Of a stretch of 24,249 nucleotides of DNA, positions 15,699-22,888 are shown in pieces. The notes beneath the pieces are model-generated. The model saw nothing but the letters and a program-made list of their open reading frames with translations. It did not search any database and had not been told where the DNA came from. The DNA lies in NCBI GenBank assembly GCA_910587465.1, contig CAJUMS010000039.1:1-24249 (forward strand). Direction: 5' to 3'. Both the position numbers and the translations under genes were made by a program. Each line of letters opens with the position of its first letter. The first letter of the stretch is position 1. The stretch is from an uncultured Oscillospiraceae bacterium (GTDB lineage: Bacteria; Bacillota; Clostridia; Oscillospirales; Ruminococcaceae).

Positions 15699-15746
15699 AT
15701 AAGTGTATTGTTATGAAAAGACACAATAGAAAGGGGTATAATATTT

Positions 15747-18152
15747 ATGAAATCACCGTTATCCAAGGATGAGTTGCTTAAACAGCTCAAAACCATTCTG
15801 GAGTACGATTACCGCACAAACGCAAAGGAGGCTTCGGTCACTCAGATTTACCGCGCATTATCTACTATCGTGGTAAATCATATGAAAGAAAAGCGCCACG
15901 ATTTTATGCATGACTGCAACTCCAAGGGCAGAAAGCAGGTTTACTACCTGTCGATGGAGTTTCTGATGGGGCGTTCGCTCAAGACCTCTTTGTATAACCT
16001 CGGGATGCAGGACGAGGCGGAGAAGGCTCTCGATGAGCTGGGCATAAAGATTGACAGAATATACGACGAAGAGCCGGACGCAGGTCTCGGAAACGGCGGT
16101 CTTGGTCGTCTGGCGGCTTGCTATATGGACGGTCTGGCTACTTGCGATTATCCCGCTACGGGTTACTCTATCCGTTATGAGTACGGTATTTTCAAGCAGA
16201 AGATCGTAGACGGCTGGCAGACCGAATTCCCCGACAACTGGCTTCCCGGCGGCGGCGCGTGGCTAGTACCGGTTCCCGATCAGGCTGTCGAGGTGCGCTT
16301 TGACGGTCATATACAGGAAAAGTGGGACGAGAATTACCACAGTCTCGAATATGTAAATTACAACAGCGTAAGCGCTGTTCCTTATGATATGTACGTTTCG
16401 GGCTACGACAGCAAGGGCGTTTCCAAGCTCCGTCTTTGGAGCGCGGAGAGTATGTCGTTCGATATGGCGTCGTTCAACACAGGCGACTACGCGAGCGCGC
16501 TCGGCGCTAACAATATTGCGCACTCCATTTCCAAGGTGCTCTACCCCAACGATAACCACGCGGAGGGTAAGGCGCTCCGTCTTAGACAACAGTACTTTAT
16601 GTGCGCGGCTTCGATAGGCGATATCGTAATGCGCCACATGAAGGTTTACGGCAGTCTCGACAACTTCCACGAGAAAGTGGCTATTCATATCAACGATACT
16701 CACCCCACTCTGGCTATCCCCGAGCTTATGAGAATACTGCTCGACGAGTGCGGATACGGTTGGGATAAGTCTTGGCATATCGTTACGAATACGTTCGCGT
16801 ATACAAACCACACCGTTATGGCTGAAGCTCTCGAAAAGTGGGATCAGGGATTGATAGAGAGAATCCTCCCGAGAATTTATCAGCTTATCTGCGAGATCAA
16901 CCGCCGCTACTGCGAGGATATCAGAAACAGAACCGGCGACGAAGACAAGGTCGCTAAAATGTCAATCGTTCAGGACGGCAAAATCCACATGGCGAACCTT
17001 TGCGTTGCGTCTTCGCACAGCGTAAACGGCGTTTCCAAGCTGCACTCGCAGATCATCAAGGACGACGTTTTCCGTCTCCAATACCTCGACAAGCCCCACC
17101 AGTTCAAGAACGTCACAAACGGTATCGCATACCGCCGCTGGCTGCTCCAGAGCAATAAGGGTCTTACCGATCTGCTCACTGAGTGCATAGGCGACGGTTT
17201 CAAGAAGGACGCCTCGGAGCTTATCAAGTTCCAGGTATTCGCAAACGACAAGTCCGTTCTCGAAAGATTGGGTAAGATCAAGCGAGAAAACAAGGAGCGT
17301 TTTGCGCAGTTCGTTGAAAAGTCGGCGGGCGTTAAGCTCAACCTTGACAGCATTTTCGACGTTCAGGTAAAGCGCCTGCACGAGTACAAGCGCCAGCAGC
17401 TCAACGCTATGAACATTCTCGCGGACTACAACTTCCTCAAGCAGAACCCGAACGCTCCGTTTGTTCCCAAAACCTACATCTTTGCGTCTAAAGCGGCGCC
17501 GGGTTACTATATCGCAAAGCAGATCATCAAGATGATCTGGTGTATCGGCGAGGAAATCAAGCACGATCCCTTTCTTCGTGAAAAGCTGTCCGTTGTATTC
17601 CTTGAGGACTATCGCGTAACGCTTTCCGAAATTCTTATGCCTGCCGCCGAGGTTTCCGAGCAGATATCGCTTGCGGGCACCGAGGCTTCGGGTACGGGCA
17701 ACATGAAGCTTATGCTGAACGGCGCTCTGACATTGGGCACCTACGACGGCGCTAACGTTGAAATTCATGAGGCAGTTGGCACGGACAATATCTTCATCTT
17801 CGGTATGAGAACTCCCGAGGTCAACGACCTCCGCATGAGAGGCTACAATCCGCAGTCATTCATTAACCAGAGCCCGATTTTGCAGAACGTTATGCAGAGA
17901 ATGTACAACGGTATAAACGGCGCGACGTTCAACGAGCTTGCCGATTCTATTAAGAACAAAGACTTCTATATGGCGCTCGCGGACTTCGACAGCTACCGCG
18001 GCACCCAGGACTATATCAGTCAGGTCTACAAGGATCAGCTTGACTGGAACAAGAAGTCGCTTATGAATATCGCGGGCGCGGGACGCTTCTCCGCTGACAG
18101 AGCGGTTCAGGATTACGCGCGTGATATTTGGAATCTGAAATATTTGAAATAA
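15747..18152 (+). CDS. glgP: glycogen/maltodextrin (alpha-glucan) phosphorylase
   Basis: This complete 801-residue GT35 phosphorylase cuts alpha-1,4-glucan ends with phosphate to give glucose-1-phosphate, using pyridoxal phosphate. Typical blocks are YYLSMEFLMGRSL, DAGLGNGGLGRLAACYMDGLAT and, near the C-terminus, EASGTGNMKLMLNGALTLGT, where K654 should hold the cofactor. VKRLHEYKRQQLNAMN is also family-standard. The length is close to the bacterial norm, and the N-terminus lacks the phosphorylation and AMP-site extension of animal enzymes. The ATG follows AAAGGGG at ten bases. It is the first gene of a unit with the GH13 enzyme, and the pair would degrade stored glycogen or imported maltodextrin in the cytoplasm. 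Confidence 0.98.
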   Translation: MKSPLSKDELLKQLKTILEYDYRTNAKEASVTQIYRALSTIVVNHMKEKRHDFMHDCNSKGRKQVYYLSMEFLMGRSLKTSLYNLGMQDEAEKALDELGIKIDRIYDEEPDAGLGNGGLGRLAACYMDGLATCDYPATGYSIRYEYGIFKQKIVDGWQTEFPDNWLPGGGAWLVPVPDQAVEVRFDGHIQEKWDENYHSLEYVNYNSVSAVPYDMYVSGYDSKGVSKLRLWSAESMSFDMASFNTGDYASALGANNIAHSISKVLYPNDNHAEGKALRLRQQYFMCAASIGDIVMRHMKVYGSLDNFHEKVAIHINDTHPTLAIPELMRILLDECGYGWDKSWHIVTNTFAYTNHTVMAEALEKWDQGLIERILPRIYQLICEINRRYCEDIRNRTGDEDKVAKMSIVQDGKIHMANLCVASSHSVNGVSKLHSQIIKDDVFRLQYLDKPHQFKNVTNGIAYRRWLLQSNKGLTDLLTECIGDGFKKDASELIKFQVFANDKSVLERLGKIKRENKERFAQFVEKSAGVKLNLDSIFDVQVKRLHEYKRQQLNAMNILADYNFLKQNPNAPFVPKTYIFASKAAPGYYIAKQIIKMIWCIGEEIKHDPFLREKLSVVFLEDYRVTLSEILMPAAEVSEQISLAGTEASGTGNMKLMLNGALTLGTYDGANVEIHEAVGTDNIFIFGMRTPEVNDLRMRGYNPQSFINQSPILQNVMQRMYNGINGATFNELADSIKNKDFYMALADFDSYRGTQDYISQVYKDQLDWNKKSLMNIAGAGRFSADRAVQDYARDIWNLKYLK

Positions 18153-18158
18153 TTTGGC

Positions 18159-18195
18159 ATTTCCGTCGGCACACACTGTTTATGCCGACGGAAAT
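18159..18195 (+). other. strong hairpin between glgP and the GH13 gene
   Basis: ATTTCCGTCGGCA (18159-18171) and TGCCGACGGAAAT (18183-18195) form a perfect 13-bp stem with an 11-nt loop, six bases after the glgP stop. Only AATGTTTTAAAA follows, so termination would be partial at most. It may set a higher glgP than GH13 transcript level by protecting the upstream 3' end. Confidence 0.75.
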
Positions 18196-18223
18196 AATGT
18201 TTTAAAAGGGAGAAAAGTTAATA

Positions 18224-20110
18224 ATGGGAATGCCTATTTTCGATTGCTTTGATACGCAGTATAAGCACCCGTTCGGAGCGCTGCGGCGCGGTCAGCCGTC
18301 TATGTATAACGTACGTATCCCGAAGCATATGCAGGTCTCGGGACTTACGCTGGTAATGTTCCGCCCCGGCTACAAGGAGCGCTTTATCGAGCTGGATTTA
18401 CAGGATGAGAGCGGCGAGGACAACATTTTTTCCTGTGTGTTTACGCCGAATAACGTCGGAGTACACCAGTATTATTTCACCTGTATACTTGACGGACGGC
18501 GGCGCTATATCAAGCGGCGCGGCGCGAATATCGGAGTGTTTGAGGGAGAAGACCTGTTTCAGCTTACTGTATTCGACGAAAATCTGTATACTCCCGCATT
18601 CATTCGCGGCGGAATAATGTATCAGATATTCCCCGACCGTTTTGCGAAAAGCGGTGTAGTTCACGAGAACGTGCCGACGGACAGGATAATACGCGACGAC
18701 TGGTACGGCACTCCGTACTACCGTCCCGACAACAAAGGGATCGTCCGCAACAACGATTACTTTGGCGGCGACCTGCGCGGAATTATCGAAAAACTCCCGT
18801 ATATCAAGGACTTAGGCGTTACCGTAATTTACCTTAACCCTATCTTTGAGTCGCACGAAAACCACCGCTACAACACCGCTAATTACGAGAAGATAGACCC
18901 GCTGCTCGGCACCGAGGAGGACTTTGTTGAGCTTTGTGACAAAGCACACGAAATCGGTATCGACATAATTCTGGACGGCGTTTTCTCGCATACGGGCGCG
19001 GATTCGATATACTTTAATAAGTTCGGCCGATACGGTGACAATACGGGCGCGTACCGCGACAGAAACAGCCCCTATTTCCCGTGGTACTCGTTTATAGGCT
19101 ATCCCGACCGCTACGACAGTTGGTGGGGTATCACCACACTGCCGAATGTTGACGAAAACAATCCCGCATATACCAAGTATATATGCGGCGACGGCGGAAT
19201 TTTGCAAAAGTGGATAAAATTAGGCGCGAGGGGCTGGCGTCTGGACGTTGCCGACGAACTCCCCGACGACTTTCTCGACAACCTGAACAAGGCGGTCAAG
19301 AAAATGGGAGATGACAAAATCATATACGGCGAGGTCTGGGAGGATGCATCCAACAAGGAAAGCTACGGCATTCGCCGCCGCTATCTAATCGGCGGACAGC
19401 TTGACAGCGTTATGAACTATCCGTTTAAGGAGGCTATTCTGAACTACGTCAAATACGCGGACGCTAAGGCGTTTGTGGAGGGTGTTCTGACTATCCTCGA
19501 CCACTACCCCAAGCCCGCAATCGATATGCTGATGAACTTCCTTTCCACTCACGACACCGAGCGTGCACTCACACGGCTCGGCGGTGAGGAGGTAGGCTGG
19601 CACGACAAGGACTGGCAATGTGAGCGTTATCTTGACGGACCGCAGTATCTGTACGGCATTTCACTGCTCAAATGCGCTATGGTTCTGCAGTTCTTCCTGC
19701 CCGGTATCCCATCCGTCTATTACGGCGACGAGGCGGGAATGGAGGGCTACCGCGACCCGTTCAACCGCCGCTGCTATCCATGGGGGCAGGAAAATTTCGA
19801 GCTTATCGAATTCACGAAACAGCTTTCAAAGGTGCGCACGGGCACACGCGCGTTCGAGCAGGGCGAGCTGAAATTTATCCACGTGGACGACAACGTGTGC
19901 GTATTCGCACGCTCGGATAAGATAACCCGTCACGCGGCGATAATCTTCCTCAACAAGTCCACAAAGGGGCGCACGTTCGAGGTAAAGACCGAACAGACCG
20001 ATATGTTCTACGACTTCGTTCCCGCATTTGACCGATACAACAAGGGAATACGCGACAACAAGATAACCGTCGCGCCGTTTGACTACGCGGTGGTTTACTG
20101 TAAGGTGTAA
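18224..20110 (+). CDS. GH13 alpha-glycosidase (neopullulanase/maltodextrin-hydrolase type)
   Basis: This 628-residue GH13 enzyme has an N-terminal beta-sandwich of the CBM34 type (about 1-120), a catalytic (beta/alpha)8 barrel and a short C-terminal sheet. The catalytic set is complete: nucleophile D341 in GARGWRLDVADE, acid/base E370 in IIYGEVWED, and D444 in FLSTHDTERAL. VTVIYLNPIFESHENHRYNTANYEKIDPLLGT and DIILDGVFSHTG are conserved region I-type segments. There is no signal peptide, so it acts in the cytoplasm. Together with GlgP it would remove alpha-1,4 or alpha-1,6 linked stubs from maltodextrins. The exact specificity (neopullulanase, cyclomaltodextrinase or maltogenic amylase) cannot be decided from sequence. 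The start has a GGGAGAAAAG site. Confidence 0.95.
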   Translation: MGMPIFDCFDTQYKHPFGALRRGQPSMYNVRIPKHMQVSGLTLVMFRPGYKERFIELDLQDESGEDNIFSCVFTPNNVGVHQYYFTCILDGRRRYIKRRGANIGVFEGEDLFQLTVFDENLYTPAFIRGGIMYQIFPDRFAKSGVVHENVPTDRIIRDDWYGTPYYRPDNKGIVRNNDYFGGDLRGIIEKLPYIKDLGVTVIYLNPIFESHENHRYNTANYEKIDPLLGTEEDFVELCDKAHEIGIDIILDGVFSHTGADSIYFNKFGRYGDNTGAYRDRNSPYFPWYSFIGYPDRYDSWWGITTLPNVDENNPAYTKYICGDGGILQKWIKLGARGWRLDVADELPDDFLDNLNKAVKKMGDDKIIYGEVWEDASNKESYGIRRRYLIGGQLDSVMNYPFKEAILNYVKYADAKAFVEGVLTILDHYPKPAIDMLMNFLSTHDTERALTRLGGEEVGWHDKDWQCERYLDGPQYLYGISLLKCAMVLQFFLPGIPSVYYGDEAGMEGYRDPFNRRCYPWGQENFELIEFTKQLSKVRTGTRAFEQGELKFIHVDDNVCVFARSDKITRHAAIIFLNKSTKGRTFEVKTEQTDMFYDFVPAFDRYNKGIRDNKITVAPFDYAVVYCKV

Positions 20111-20112
20111 CT

Positions 20113-20748
20113 ATGTTTTTCAAATGCAGGTGCTGCGGAAAATTTGTCAACGAAAAGCCCTCTTTGGCAGAGGGCTTTTCCGAGTTGGCTTATGACGATA
20201 TGGAATGGCTCGAGGTCGGGCAGCCCGTGCCGCCGTTGGAGGAGCATATTTTCCTTCGCGCGGACAGAATGCCCGAGGTCGGCGAGCGGCGGTTTATCAG
20301 GTTCCAAGCTCCGTTCAGCCAAAATATGGGCGATAGATTTAATGTGCTGTACCTGCCCGCACTGTCATCGATAAACGGCTGGGCGACATATCCCCAGGAG
20401 CTTTCGGGCTCGGCGGTCGTGAGCTGCGTTTTTGAGAAGACTATCAGCTCGGACGAATTCTGCGCGTGGATAGAGGTTACCGTTGAACACGTGGTCCCGT
20501 TCCCCGAGTTGTATAAGCACTATCCGTGCCGCAAGGTTACGAGCTTGTTTGAGGGTTGCTTCGGCGAGTACGCAACCCTCGACTTCCGTTGGCAAAACTG
20601 GGAGTTTTACGCCTTCTCGGTTCAGGATGACTTCGGCGAGTGGCAGCTGATATTCACCGACAGCGAGGGAGTACGACACTTGATCGCATTTTGCGAATAT
20701 GGGCGGCACGGTGGAGTTGTTCAACTCGGAAACGCAGTGACGGAGTAA
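20113..20748 (+). CDS. hypothetical protein (211 aa) with N-terminal CxCC
   Basis: I do not recognise this protein. It starts two bases after the GH13 stop and ends 12 bp before the HIT gene, so it is part of the glycogen unit. The N-terminus FKCRCCGKFVNEKP could bind a metal ion through three closely spaced cysteines. The rest looks like a soluble mixed alpha/beta domain rich in aromatic residues (INGWATYPQELSG, LDFRWQNWEFYAFSVQDDFGEWQLIF). Codons 14-23 contain a perfect 12-bp stem with a five-base loop that looks like a terminator (20152-20180), which is unusual inside a gene. Codon use and composition otherwise match the neighbours, so I keep it as a real gene. Confidence 0.75.
   Translation: MFFKCRCCGKFVNEKPSLAEGFSELAYDDMEWLEVGQPVPPLEEHIFLRADRMPEVGERRFIRFQAPFSQNMGDRFNVLYLPALSSINGWATYPQELSGSAVVSCVFEKTISSDEFCAWIEVTVEHVVPFPELYKHYPCRKVTSLFEGCFGEYATLDFRWQNWEFYAFSVQDDFGEWQLIFTDSEGVRHLIAFCEYGRHGGVVQLGNAVTE
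20152..20180. repeat. 12-bp perfect hairpin inside the start of the 211-aa gene
   Basis: GAAAAGCCCTCT (20152-20163) and AGAGGGCTTTTC (20169-20180) are exact reverse complements around a five-base loop. The GC-rich core followed by TTTT resembles an intrinsic terminator on either strand, yet it lies about 40 bases into an open coding sequence. Confidence 0.8.
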
Positions 20749-20760
20749 GGGGGAAAAAAA

Positions 20761-21219
20761 ATGTGCCTTATCTGCGACAGAATTGAAATGATAAAGAACG
20801 GCGAAAATCCGTATTTCGTCAGGGAGCTTGAAACGGGCTACGTCGTTATCGGCGATCATCAGCACTTCAAGGGATTTACGCTGTTTTTATGCAAGCGGCA
20901 CGAAACAGAGCTTTTTCACCTTGACAGAGAGTTCAAGATGAAGTTCCTTGAGGAAATGTCGATAGTCGCTGAGGCTGCCGCAAAAGCGTTCGGCGCGGAA
21001 AAGATGAATTACGAGCTGCTGGGAATGGGCGACGCTCATCTGCACTGGCACCTATATCCGCGCAGAACGGGCGATATCGGAGAGTACGGAAACCAAGGAA
21101 AGGGCCCCGTCTGGTGGCTGCCCATGAACGAGATGTACGATGACAGCACCCGCCCCTCTGCGGAGGAGCTTGCGGAGATAAAAAAGCTGCTCGCCGCCGA
21201 GCTTGACAAGCTGTTGTAA
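20761..21219 (+). CDS. HIT-family nucleotide hydrolase/transferase
   Basis: This 152-residue HIT protein carries the histidine triad HLHWHLYPR (H93, H95, H97; H95 should be the nucleophile). Family members cleave nucleotide-phosphate bonds such as AMP-NH2 or dinucleoside polyphosphates. The N-terminal CLIC pair may bind zinc, as in other HIT proteins. The segment GFTLFLCKRHETELFHL and the phosphate-loop region match the family. The ATG follows GGGGG at eight bases. It is the last gene of the glgP unit and is closed by a strong terminator. A metabolic link to glycogen use is possible, but HIT genes occur in many contexts. Confidence 0.93.
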   Translation: MCLICDRIEMIKNGENPYFVRELETGYVVIGDHQHFKGFTLFLCKRHETELFHLDREFKMKFLEEMSIVAEAAAKAFGAEKMNYELLGMGDAHLHWHLYPRRTGDIGEYGNQGKGPVWWLPMNEMYDDSTRPSAEELAEIKKLLAAELDKLL

Positions 21220-21224
21220 TAATT

Positions 21225-21254
21225 AAAGCGCCTACACACGGTAGGCGCTTTTTT
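21225..21254 (+). terminator. Rho-independent terminator after the HIT gene
   Basis: AAAGCGCCTAC (21225-21235) and GTAGGCGCTTT (21241-21251) form a perfect 11-bp stem with a five-base loop, followed by TTT. It lies between convergent genes and probably also serves the transglutaminase gene from the other side. Confidence 0.92.
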
Positions 21255-21265
21255 GTGTTACAAAA

Positions 21266-22369
21266 TCAGTAGCCATCGCTGTCTCTGTCCGCTCTTTTCT
21301 TCCTAATAAAGCGAACTATCACGACGGCAACAAACAACATCAGCAGCAAATGCCAAAGCTCAAAACGATATCCTTGCTTGTGATATGCCTTTGTACTGAG
21401 CGTGCGCAGATTCTCGGGAAGATACTTCATTTCCTCATCGCTGTATTTGTAGGTCTCCATATCTGAGGAGAGATATCCGCTGTACGGAAAATATGTGGAA
21501 AAGCCGTCCTGCGCGTTAGCCGCCACGTTATCAAGAACATACGGGTGATATTTTTTTATATCCTCTTTGGGAAAACCGTCGCAGAACGTCAGGTCGACCA
21601 GATAGCTCTCGCCGTCAAGCGCTACGATATTCCACGCATGAAGTTCGTTGACGGCGCCCGTGACGTAATGGCACTCTATACCGCCCAAGCCGCAAAGATA
21701 CTGAAACGCGTGAGCATATCCTGCGCAAACGACATTGGTCGAGGGGTCGTTATCAAACACATACACAAGCTTCCATGGGTCGATATTTTTTTGCGAGTAT
21801 GTGTCATCGGCTGCCGCGGCTTTGTTGTAGACGTTCAGAGCGCATATCTCGTCCGCGTAACCGATTATCTTTTCGTAGGCACTTTTCTTGATGTACTTAT
21901 CGGCAATCGCCTTAGCGTTCGCGAGCGCCGATTTTACATCGTTAAATCGTGAGGGGTCTATGCGGTTTTCGTCGCTCTGCCTCTGATACGCGGGGGAAAT
22001 ACCGTATATTATCCCGCACCTTGTCGTGCTGTATACAAGATATCCGCTGCTGTCCTCCCAGAAGGAATACTCGGGAGTGTAGTTCCGAATGAAAAACATG
22101 ACCTTTTCGACCGCGTCCTCGTATTTTTTCTTGCTCGGGAACGGCGTCGGCATATCTATGTAGAACGCCTCCGCACTCTGTCTGCCCTCGGCTATCGCGG
22201 TGACGTTTTTCAGCACACGGCGGTACAGCTCCGTTTCCTGCTCGTCGAGATACTTCTCGGGCAGCGTCGAGATCGTTACCATATCCGCGCTTTCGGCATA
22301 TACGGAAACGGAAAGCGTTATCGCGGTTAAAGCCGCAAACAGCATGGCAAGTAATATTCCGAATTTCAT
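21266..22369 (-). CDS. membrane-anchored transglutaminase-like (protease-type) protein
   Basis: This 367-residue protein has a signal peptide (1-25, cut near VYA-ES), an extracytoplasmic region, and one membrane helix near the C-terminus (about 338-354) followed by RKKRADRD, a type I topology. The transglutaminase-like core has a full triad: C215 in STNVVCAGYAHAFQYLC, H244 in ELHAWNIV and D259 in YLVDLTFCD. Such bacterial domains usually act as peptidases or amide-exchange enzymes at the cell surface; the substrate is not evident. The ATG is preceded by AAGGAGG at four bases. It lies 21 bp after the small membrane protein gene and shares its promoter. Confidence 0.9.
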   Translation of the reverse strand: MKFGILLAMLFAALTAITLSVSVYAESADMVTISTLPEKYLDEQETELYRRVLKNVTAIAEGRQSAEAFYIDMPTPFPSKKKYEDAVEKVMFFIRNYTPEYSFWEDSSGYLVYSTTRCGIIYGISPAYQRQSDENRIDPSRFNDVKSALANAKAIADKYIKKSAYEKIIGYADEICALNVYNKAAAADDTYSQKNIDPWKLVYVFDNDPSTNVVCAGYAHAFQYLCGLGGIECHYVTGAVNELHAWNIVALDGESYLVDLTFCDGFPKEDIKKYHPYVLDNVAANAQDGFSTYFPYSGYLSSDMETYKYSDEEMKYLPENLRTLSTKAYHKQGYRFELWHLLLMLFVAVVIVRFIRKKRADRDSDGY

Positions 22370-22390
22370 TTTCCCTCCTTGGAGAGCGCT

Positions 22391-22585
22391 TTATTTCTTT
22401 GTAAGTTCACAAATACCCCTGATAAACGAGCAAGTACAGCTCACGAGCAGCCCAACCAACATGATACCAGCGGAAAACGTTATAATATCCGTGTTCATAT
22501 CTCCGAATATCTCGACGGTCAGCGGTATGCAGGCGGCAGCCGCGATAACAATAAAAATTATGCTTGCCAAACGTAATTTACTCAT
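22391..22585 (-). CDS. small two-helix membrane protein (64 aa)
   Basis: I recognise no family. The 64 residues form two hydrophobic helices (about 7-25 and 37-57) with a short, mildly acidic loop between them and a charged end (ELTKK). The start is well supported: GGAGG lies eight bases before the ATG, and a good promoter lies 35 bp further up. It is cotranscribed with the transglutaminase-like gene, so it may help that protein in the membrane, but this is only inferred from position. Confidence 0.75.
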   Translation of the reverse strand: MSKLRLASIIFIVIAAAACIPLTVEIFGDMNTDIITFSAGIMLVGLLVSCTCSFIRGICELTKK

Positions 22586-22619
22586 CTATAATTCCTCCGT
22601 TTACAGTTTCCCTGTTTAT

Positions 22620-22648
22620 ATTTTATACCAAATAATCGCTTATGTCAA
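22620..22648 (-). promoter_or_regulatory. sigma-A promoter of the small membrane/transglutaminase genes
   Basis: On the minus strand TTGACA (22648-22643) and TAAAAT (22625-22620) are separated by 17 bp. The predicted RNA starts near 22613, about 30 bases before the ATG at 22585. Confidence 0.8.
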
Positions 22649-22650
22649 TA

Positions 22651-22690
22651 GATTTATAAAAAACTATCCCGAAAGCGTATGCTTTCGGGA
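22651..22690 (-). terminator. Rho-independent terminator of the candidate non-coding RNA
   Basis: CCCGAAAGC and GCTTTCGGG (22689-22681 and 22676-22668, minus strand) form a perfect 9-bp stem with the loop ATAC. The minus-strand tail ATAGTTTTTTATAAA has six consecutive T residues; the plus-strand tail has four. No protein gene ends here, so the terminator most likely serves the leftward transcript starting at 22849. Confidence 0.78.
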
Positions 22691-22849
22691 CTTTTGCGTT
22701 TCGGAATAAATTAAGCCCGTTATACGGTGTGCAGGATTGTTTCCGAGAATTGAGATATCATAGTTATAACAGCGTTTCGGCATAACGGACTTAATTTATT
22801 CAAAAACGCTTTTTTCGGGTAAATCAGACCTTAAATACCAAATTGGGAT
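22660..22849 (-). ncRNA. candidate structured RNA, about 190 nt, divergent from the XRE gene
   Basis: A perfect leftward promoter ends at 22856 and a terminator lies at 22668-22689, with no plausible coding frame between. The segment folds strongly. GCGTTT (22696-22701) pairs with AAACGC (22804-22809). After a two-by-two internal loop, a helix of about 22 bp joins 22704-22725 with 22780-22801. The two mismatches of that helix (22716/22789 and 22724/22781) are G-U pairs in the minus-strand RNA but A-C in the plus strand. An early CCCGAAA segment (22819-22813) can also pair with the 3' arm of the terminator. The class is unknown; a short inverted-repeat mobile element is the main alternative. 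Confidence 0.55.
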
Positions 22850-22871
22850 ATTTTTATTATACCACTATGGT
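22843..22871 (+). promoter_or_regulatory. possible weak promoter of the XRE gene
   Basis: TTGGGA (22843-22848), 17 bp, then TATGGT (22866-22871). An overlapping extended -10 of the form TGGTATAGT starts at 22868. RNA would begin only about 10 bases before the GTG. This promoter overlaps the leftward promoter and the palindrome. Confidence 0.4.
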
Positions 22872-22884
22872 ATAGTTTTGTCAA
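22856..22884 (-). promoter_or_regulatory. consensus leftward promoter of the candidate RNA
   Basis: On the minus strand TTGACA (22884-22879) and TATAAT (22861-22856) are both perfect and separated by 17 bp. The spacer is filled by the palindrome described at 22858, so the promoter looks designed to be repressed by a protein bound there. Confidence 0.85.
22858..22874. promoter_or_regulatory. 17-bp palindromic operator candidate
   Basis: TATACCA-CTA-TGGTATA is a perfect 7-bp inverted repeat with a three-base centre. It fills the spacer of the leftward promoter and overlaps the possible XRE promoter. Its size fits a dimeric helix-turn-helix repressor, most simply the XRE protein encoded 15 bp away. 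Confidence 0.68.
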
Positions 22885-22888
22885 GGGG

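Noticed and set aside
16962..17768. 268-codon open frame opposite glgP
   Set aside because: Shadow of a strongly biased gene; low-complexity Val/Leu/Arg composition and no start signal.
22696..22809. Calling the long inverted repeat an insertion sequence
   Set aside because: There is no transposase frame and no clear target duplication. A promoter, a terminator and strand-specific G-U pairs favour an RNA, though a MITE-like origin cannot be excluded.
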